A DNA stretch of 64,000 nucleotides, taken from assembly GCF_007066085.1 (NCBI RefSeq), contig NZ_CP041405.1, positions 4,605,001 through 4,669,000 on the forward strand, in the 5' to 3' direction. Position numbers and translations under genes: made by a program. Positions within the stretch are counted from its first letter, which is position 1, and each line of letters begins with the position of its first letter. Of this stretch, positions 59,105 to 64,000 are shown piece by piece. The notes under the pieces were generated by a model. It did no database searches, had not been told where the DNA came from, and saw nothing but the letters and a program-made list of their open reading frames with translations. The stretch comes from Paenibacillus thiaminolyticus (GTDB lineage Bacteria; Bacillota; Bacilli; Paenibacillales; Paenibacillaceae).

Positions 59105-60736
59105 GTGAGAACAAAAAAATGGCTGATGACGACGATGAGTGTGCTGCTGAGCTTCTCGCTGCTGATTACGGCATGCGGAGGCAGCGGAGGAGGGGGAGGA
59201 GCCGCTGCCGGCAGCAGCGAGGAGCGGCTCGCCAAGATGAACAAGGAAGGGATGCCGATCGCCAAGGAAAAGATAACGATATCCGGCTTCGCCGCGAAGT
59301 TCTATGCTTCGGCGGACTGGAGCAAGCTGATGCTCTGGGAAGAATACGAGAAGATGACCAATATTCATATCGATTGGGAGACGGTTCAGGTCGACAGCTT
59401 GAAGGAGAAGCGCAACATCAAGCTGGCCGGCGGCGACTATCCCGAGATTTTCTTCGCCTCCGCCTTCGCCAAGAGCGATCTGATCAAGTACGGGAGCCAG
59501 GGCACCTTCCTGCGGCTGAATGAGCTGATCGACGAGCATGCTCCGAATTTCAAGGCGTTGATGGAGAAATACCCAATCGTGAAGCAGGGCATTACGATGC
59601 CGGACGGCAGCATTTACGGCCTGCCGACCGTGTTCGACCCAGACTTCAAATCGCTGTTCTACGGGACGCCGTGGATGAAGAAGGAATGGCTCGACAAGCT
59701 GGGGCTGCAGCCGCCGACCAATCTGGAGGAGCTGCATACGGTGCTGAAGGCGATCAAGGACGGCGACCCGAACGGCAACGGGAAGAAGGATGAGATCCCG
59801 TGGGGTTCCCGGGGCGTCTGGATCATGATCAACTTCCTGAAGGGCTCGTTCGGGCTGAACAAGAACGGGACGGCCAATCCGAACGTCGACCTCGATCCGG
59901 ATACCGGCAAGCTCCGGTTCGTGCCAGCGACGAAGCAGTACAAGGAGCTGCTGCAATATGTCGCGAAGCTGCACGCGGACGGGCTGTTCGATCCGGAGAC
60001 GTTCACGATGAAGGATACCGACATTACGTCCAAGGCGACGGACGGCGTGTACGGCTTCCTGGACGGCGTGAATCCGAAGGCCGTCTACAATCAGGAGGGC
60101 TATGTCGGCATGCCGGTGCTCGAAGGACCGTACGGCGACAAGACCGCGACCAACATCGGCTCGCCGCTCGGCAATATCGGCATGTTCGTGCTGACGGACA
60201 AGGCGAAGAACCCGGAAGCGGCCATTCGCTGGATGGATCATTTCTACAGCGATGAAGGGGTCAAAATGTTCTTCATGGGCTTCGAAGGCGTGACGTACAA
60301 AGTGAATGAGAAGGGCGAATACGAGTATCTGGATACGATCACGAACAATCCGGACGGCTTGAACCTGGATCAGGCGGTCAGCCAATATCTTACCTGGCCG
60401 GGCGGATATTATCCGGGCATGGTGATGCAGAAGTACTTCAAGGGGGCGGAAGGGCTGCCTTCGTCGGTCAAGAACGCCGAGGAGGCGGAGCCGCATTCGA
60501 TCCCGATGAGCGAGGTCTGGCCGGCCTTCAACTTCACCCCGGAGGAGCAGGATGAGTTGACGACGCTTCAGACGGATATTCATACGTATGTCGATGAGAT
60601 GCGCGACAAGTTCGCTTCGGGCGCGGCCGAATTCGATCAATGGGACAATTATGTGCAGCAGCTGGAAAAGATGAATCTGAAGCGTTACCTGGAGATTTAC
60701 CAAGCGGCGTATGAGCGCTATCTGAAATCGAAATAA
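59105..60736 (+). CDS. extracellular solute-binding lipoprotein (LplA-like)
   Basis: 543 residues from GTG 59105 (AAGGGGGAAATG upstream). Lipobox LLITAC (Cys about 22) then a Gly/Ala/Ser-rich linker. The mature protein is a large family-1 type binding protein with DWSKLMLWEEYEKMTNIHIDWETV and DPNGNGKKDEIPWG (a Ca-binding-like DxNxNGxxDE motif common in LplA relatives). It would deliver sugar to the two permeases encoded just upstream. A terminator hairpin follows. Confidence 0.94.
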   Translation: MRTKKWLMTTMSVLLSFSLLITACGGSGGGGGAAAGSSEERLAKMNKEGMPIAKEKITISGFAAKFYASADWSKLMLWEEYEKMTNIHIDWETVQVDSLKEKRNIKLAGGDYPEIFFASAFAKSDLIKYGSQGTFLRLNELIDEHAPNFKALMEKYPIVKQGITMPDGSIYGLPTVFDPDFKSLFYGTPWMKKEWLDKLGLQPPTNLEELHTVLKAIKDGDPNGNGKKDEIPWGSRGVWIMINFLKGSFGLNKNGTANPNVDLDPDTGKLRFVPATKQYKELLQYVAKLHADGLFDPETFTMKDTDITSKATDGVYGFLDGVNPKAVYNQEGYVGMPVLEGPYGDKTATNIGSPLGNIGMFVLTDKAKNPEAAIRWMDHFYSDEGVKMFFMGFEGVTYKVNEKGEYEYLDTITNNPDGLNLDQAVSQYLTWPGGYYPGMVMQKYFKGAEGLPSSVKNAEEAEPHSIPMSEVWPAFNFTPEEQDELTTLQTDIHTYVDEMRDKFASGAAEFDQWDNYVQQLEKMNLKRYLEIYQAAYERYLKSK

Positions 60737-60756
60737 TGGCCTCGATTCTAAAATCG

Positions 60757-60789
60757 AAGCCCCGTGCCGAGCAGTCCGGCACGGGGCTT
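60757..60789. terminator. bidirectional terminator, binding protein / hydrolase
   Basis: Perfect 13-bp stem AAGCCCCGTGCCG / CGGCACGGGGCTT with a seven-base loop between convergent genes. Confidence 0.85.
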
Positions 60790-60825
60790 GCTGTTGCAGG
60801 AAGGGAATTATGAAGGCGGCCGCGA

Positions 60826-61740
60826 TTACAGCAACGGCAGAACCTCGTCCCAGACCGCATCGAGGATACTCTGCATATCTCCCTCGTTGCTGTTGATAGC
60901 GATCGCCGCATCATGGCCGGGGATTACGATACAGAACTGCCCGTGCGCCCCGTCGGCACGATAGGCGTCATGCGTGCACATCCAGAACTGGCAGCCATAG
61001 CCCTGACTCCAGTCGATGCTGCCCTCGTTGCCGATATGCTTGCGTGTGGCGAATGCAATCCACTCCGCTGGAATGAGCTGCTCGCCTTCCCAAGCGCCCT
61101 GCTGCAGCAGCAGCTGTCCGAAGCGGCTCAGCTCCTCGTTGCTGATGCGCAGCCCCGCGCATCCGAGCGTGACGCCGAGCGGGGATGTGTCCCACTCGAC
61201 GCGTTCCATCCCAAGCGGCTCGAACAAGCGCGGCGTCAGATATTGATGGACCGTCTCGCCGACAGCGGCCTGCACCATCGCCGAAATCATGAAGGTGTCG
61301 CCGCTGCTGTAGGTGAACTGCTCGCCGGGAGGGCGGTCCAGAGGCAGCGACATATAGTATTTGGCCCAGTCCTTCTCCTGCAGCGACTTTCTCTCGTCGG
61401 CCCACAGCGGCGGAGCGTCATGGCCGGAGGACATCCGCAGCAGATCGTACAAGCGGATGCGGCCGGGCTCAAGGGCGGGATCGTCCGCCATTCCTTCCCG
61501 CACATGCTGGGGAAACACATCACCGAGCGTCGTATCCAATGCCAGCTTCCCTTCCTCGATCGCCAGTCCGGCCGCCATGCAGGTGAACGATTTGCTAACC
61601 GAGTGCTGTACGCGACGGATATCTTCGCTTGCATCCCACTGTCCCGCCAGACGGCCGCCTTGCCGTACACGCGCGGAGAGAACGTTTAGTTTTTTCCCGG
61701 TTATCCGCTGAACAAAACCGGTTAATACATTAGACATCAT
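60826..61740 (-). CDS. serine hydrolase, beta-lactamase (class C/esterase) family
   Basis: 304 residues, no signal peptide. SxxK motif HSVSKSF (Ser about 47, Lys about 50), YSS in place of the usual YxN (TYSSGDTFMIS, about 143), and HGQ in place of KTG (DGAHGQFCIV, about 265). These substitutions are typical of EstB-like esterases and other beta-lactamase-fold hydrolases rather than antibiotic-degrading enzymes. Cytoplasmic location fits an esterase for sugar or acyl esters imported by the flanking transporters. It is divergent from the esterase/ABC operon across a gap with cre-like sites. Confidence 0.9.
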   Translation of the reverse strand: MMSNVLTGFVQRITGKKLNVLSARVRQGGRLAGQWDASEDIRRVQHSVSKSFTCMAAGLAIEEGKLALDTTLGDVFPQHVREGMADDPALEPGRIRLYDLLRMSSGHDAPPLWADERKSLQEKDWAKYYMSLPLDRPPGEQFTYSSGDTFMISAMVQAAVGETVHQYLTPRLFEPLGMERVEWDTSPLGVTLGCAGLRISNEELSRFGQLLLQQGAWEGEQLIPAEWIAFATRKHIGNEGSIDWSQGYGCQFWMCTHDAYRADGAHGQFCIVIPGHDAAIAINSNEGDMQSILDAVWDEVLPLL

Positions 61741-61829
61741 CCAGTCCTTCTTTCCTTATTGGATTTCGAAATGATGCAGAGAGGTACGTAGGCAGGAAGA
61801 GCAGCCTCCCCCTTATGTAAATCGCAATA

Positions 61830-62077
61830 GAAACGTTTCCGTAATAAAGCGCTAAGCTGATATTTATCATATTACAATCGCTTTCATAGCATGTCAACGA
61901 ACAGGAAGTAAGCGCTTTTCCCGGTCCTATTAAATCAATATAAGGATATTTATAGATAAAATGGGACGATGGAGTTTTTGCTTCAATATTTTTTGCGCTT
62001 ATTTTCGAAAAAATCATTGACAGGCTCAGGGGGCGAGATCTATGATTTAGTCGAAACGATTCGATAAAACGCTTTCA
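61830..62077. promoter_or_regulatory. divergent control region with cre-like sites and promoter
   Basis: Cre-like matches are TGAAAGCGATTGTA (minus strand, 61873-61886) and TGAAAGCGTTTTAT (minus strand, 62064-62077). AAGCGCTTTTC (61910-61920) and the palindrome GAAACGTTTC (61830-61839) also occur. A forward sigma-A promoter TTGACA (62017-62022), 18 bases, TATGAT (62041-62046) lies just ahead of the second site, which would act as a CcpA roadblock. Confidence 0.65.
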
Positions 62078-62179
62078 CAGAAAAAACACCGCAAGGGAGC
62101 TTACCTTCCCAGGCGCGAACTCGTTGCAAAAGAGATGCAGTCTATGCTTTTCAACTTTTGAAAATGAAAGGGATTACAT

Positions 62180-62656
62180 ATGGCGCATGTAACGATAGAT
62201 ACTGGCCCGACGACACTGCGAATGACAACGAACATCCATGTCGTCTATCCCCTGGAGTCTCCGCTTCCGTCAGGCAGCACGCTGTACCTGCTTCACGAGG
62301 CGGGGAACAATGCGAGCACATGGCAGCGGCTGACGACGATCGGGCTGTATGCGGCCAAGTACGGCTGCACGGTCATCATGCCGGAGGCGAACCGCAGCTA
62401 CTGCACAGATATGGAGTACGGGAGAGCGAAGGAGAAGGCAACGCTTCCGTCTCTCCTGTGCTGTTGCGGAACCGGCGACCGGTTCATCGCAATGAACCGC
62501 GACTTAGCGGCTTACATGCAGGGCACTCCATGTGACTTCCGGTACGTGGAAGGACCGGGAACGCATGATTGGCTCTTCTGGGAAGAGCATTTGCAGACGG
62601 CATTTGACTTCCTGTGTGAGGACAAGAACGAGGGAGAGAGAGGAGATGCAATTTGA
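62180..62656 (+). pseudogene. esterase D/FrmB-family hydrolase with internal deletion
   Basis: 158 residues in one frame. The N-terminal half matches tributyrin esterase/FrmB-like proteins (TLYLLHEAGNNASTWQRLTTIGLYAAKYG, IMPEANRSYCTDMEYG). The C-terminal end also matches (LLCCCGTGDRFIAMNRDLAAYM, VEGPGTHDWLFWEEHLQTAFDFL). The ~100 residues normally between them, with the GxSMGG nucleophile elbow, are missing at about 62430, leaving the frame intact. Catalytic His (THDW) remains but Ser is lost. It should be inactive as a hydrolase. It still heads the permease operon, with its stop overlapping the next start (TTGA). Confidence 0.75.
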
Positions 62657-63612
62657 AAGCCACTGCTTTAGATCCAGACGTACATGGGAAAGGACATTCG
62701 AAATTCGGAAGCCTGCTTGCGCAGCTATGGAAGAACAGAATGGTATATACGCTGCTTCTTCCCGGATTGATATGGCTGCTGCTGTTCGCCTACTTGCCGA
62801 TGGGCGGCCTCTCGCTCGCCTTCAAGGATTACAAGGCGAATCTCGGAATCTGGGGCAGCCCGTGGGTCGGGTTCGAGAATTTCAAGTACGTGTTCCGCGA
62901 TCCGGCATTCATCGATGCCTTATGGCGAACGCTGTACATCAATATTATTAAGCTCGTCATCCAGTTCCCGTTCCCGATTCTGCTCGCGTTGATGCTGAAC
63001 GAGCTGCGGATGCGGCGGACGAAAAAAATCTTCCAGACGGTCTTTACGTTTCCTCATTTCCTGTCCTGGATTATCGTATCCGGCGTCGTCATCAATGTGC
63101 TGGCGTATGACGGGCTCGTGAACAGCGCCTTGGCGCTGCTCGGCTTGCCGACGATCAACTTCCTCGGCTCGGAGGAGATGTTCGTTCCGATGCTGCTGCT
63201 CACGGATATTTGGAAGTCGACTGGATGGGGCGCGATTATCTATCTGGCCGCGATATCCGGGATCGACCAGGATCAGTACGAGTCGGCTCAGATCGACGGC
63301 GCGTCGCGGATGCAGCAGATGTTCCGGATTACGCTGCCGAACATTTTGCCTACCGTCACCATCATGTTCATTTTGTCGGTGGGCGGCCTGATGTCGTCGG
63401 GCTTCGACCAGATTTTCAACTTGGCCAATGCGGCGACGAAGAACGTGTCGGAAGTATTGGATGTGTATATTTACCGCATTACGTTCCAGTCTTCGACGGA
63501 CTTCTCGTTTTCCACGGCGGTCAGCCTGTTCCGTTCTCTCATTAATATGATTCTGCTGCTTCTGGCGGACAGGGTGGCCAAAATGCTGGGCGGAGACGGT
63601 CTGTTCCGATAA
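62653..63612 (+). CDS. carbohydrate ABC transporter permease (LplB-like, second system)
   Basis: 319 residues from TTG 62653, overlapping the esterase remnant's stop, with GAGAGGAGATG upstream. Six helices and EAA loop YESAQIDGASRMQQMFRITLPNILPT. The early FAYLPMGGLSLAFKDYKANLGIWGSPWVGFENF parallels the permease at 57207-58178. It pairs with the partial permease after it. The binding protein is presumably beyond the window. Confidence 0.93.
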   Translation: MKATALDPDVHGKGHSKFGSLLAQLWKNRMVYTLLLPGLIWLLLFAYLPMGGLSLAFKDYKANLGIWGSPWVGFENFKYVFRDPAFIDALWRTLYINIIKLVIQFPFPILLALMLNELRMRRTKKIFQTVFTFPHFLSWIIVSGVVINVLAYDGLVNSALALLGLPTINFLGSEEMFVPMLLLTDIWKSTGWGAIIYLAAISGIDQDQYESAQIDGASRMQQMFRITLPNILPTVTIMFILSVGGLMSSGFDQIFNLANAATKNVSEVLDVYIYRITFQSSTDFSFSTAVSLFRSLINMILLLLADRVAKMLGGDGLFR

Positions 63613-63628
63613 GAGAGGGGTGCAAGGG

Positions 63629-64000
63629 ATGAGCAAGACAGCTGCCAAGCAGCGTAAGTTCCGCATCGGAAAAATGACGGCGCTCGATTACGTTATTTTC
63701 TTCCTGCTGCTTCTATTCGCCTTATTGATTCTGATTCCGTTTTGGAATGTCATCATGATTTCCTTCTCGACGCCGAAGGAATATGCGGATAATCCGCTGA
63801 TGATGTTCCCGAGAAATCCGACCTTGGCTTCCTATAAAGCGCTGTTCGAGGACGGAAGTATTTTGACGGGCTACTGGAATACGTTCAAGCTGCTGATCGT
63901 AGGCTTGCCGCTCAGCCTGTTCTTGACGAGCAGCATGGCTTACGCGCTCAGCAGAAGCAAGTTCCCGGGCAAGAAGATCATCTTCTTCCTCGTACTGTTC
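63629..64000 (+). CDS. carbohydrate ABC transporter permease (LplC-like), 3'-truncated by the window edge
   Basis: Starts at ATG 63629 (GAGAGGGGTGCAAGGG upstream), 16 bases after its partner gene. The 124 visible residues hold the first helix (ALDYVIFFLLLLFALLILIPFWNVIMISFST) and the start of the transmembrane core (YWNTFKLLIVGLPLSLFLTSSMAYALSRS). The frame is open at base 64000, and about 170 more residues with the EAA loop are expected. Confidence 0.92.
   Translation, partial: MSKTAAKQRKFRIGKMTALDYVIFFLLLLFALLILIPFWNVIMISFSTPKEYADNPLMMFPRNPTLASYKALFEDGSILTGYWNTFKLLIVGLPLSLFLTSSMAYALSRSKFPGKKIIFFLVLF

Noticed and set aside
59051..60703. 550-codon minus-strand frame
   Set aside because: Fully antisense to the solute-binding protein. 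No ribosome site and biased shadow composition.
60826..61740. Beta-lactam resistance enzyme
   Set aside because: No signal peptide, and the YxN and KTG motifs are replaced by YSS and HGQ, fitting an esterase-like member.

Overview
The window reads as chromosomal DNA from a spore-forming Firmicute of the Paenibacillus type. The evidence is moderately high GC with strong AGGAGG-type ribosome sites and frequent GTG/TTG starts. Gene families also fit: SLH-domain surface protein, LplB/LplC-like sugar permeases, a MocR regulator next to ddl, and B. subtilis-style FNR and catabolite (cre) boxes. Relatives of the insect- and soil-associated P. alvei / thiaminolyticus / dendritiformis group are a reasonable guess, not proven here. 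No rRNA, tRNA, CRISPR array or intact transposase gene was seen.

Layout. (1) 1-5.6 kb: a catabolic operon of acyl-CoA dehydrogenase, SDR, APH-type kinase, acyl-CoA synthetase and TetR. Its gene content matches the 4-hydroxyacid (levulinate, lva) route. (2) 5.7-11.7 kb: a TetR gene divergent from a rifampin-phosphotransferase-like enzyme, then a MocR regulator overlapping D-Ala-D-Ala ligase. (3) 11.9-15.3 kb: a WcbI-like protein and two secreted beta-pore-forming toxins of different families (ETX/MTX2 and leukocidin/hemolysin). The toxins share an ~85-bp upstream block. (4) 15.7-21.4 kb: repeat debris, a hemL/LCP gene pair, and a three-gene ABC-2 exporter. (5) 21.5-24.3 kb: small secreted or unknown proteins and a Bcp peroxiredoxin. 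(6) 24.4-26.3 kb: a flavinylated lipoprotein plus a lipoprotein fumarate-reductase-like flavoprotein behind a perfect FNR box. (7) 26.4-33.1 kb: a decayed peptide-export/immunity locus, a second ABC-2 exporter and an SDR pseudogene. (8) 33.4-38 kb: an SLH protein and a 1116-residue secreted protein. (9) 38.6-47.5 kb: PadR plus an FtsW-like protein (frameshifted), a polysaccharide deacetylase, and a MoxR / DUF58 (frameshifted) / transglutaminase operon. (10) 47.7-50.2 kb: a LacI regulator and a dense noncoding repeat field with two MITE-like elements, a 19-bp VNTR and other repeats. (11) 50.2-55.4 kb: an XRE-cupin regulator divergent from tdh-kbl, then DeoR-MFS behind an unusual ladder of six 10-bp repeats. 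(12) 55.6-64 kb: sugar utilisation, with a Gfo/Idh oxidoreductase, two permeases and a binding protein. This is followed by a beta-lactamase-fold hydrolase divergent from an operon led by an internally deleted esterase and a second permease pair, running off the end.

The most notable points are the lva-like operon in a Gram-positive, the twin toxins under one duplicated control block, and the FNR-controlled extracellular flavin reductase pair. Also notable are the phased DeoR operator ladder, the internally deleted esterase that has lost its nucleophile, and two frameshifts each repaired by one extra G. Coordinates of hairpins, operators and alternative starts were read by eye. Family assignments come from motif recognition without database search.
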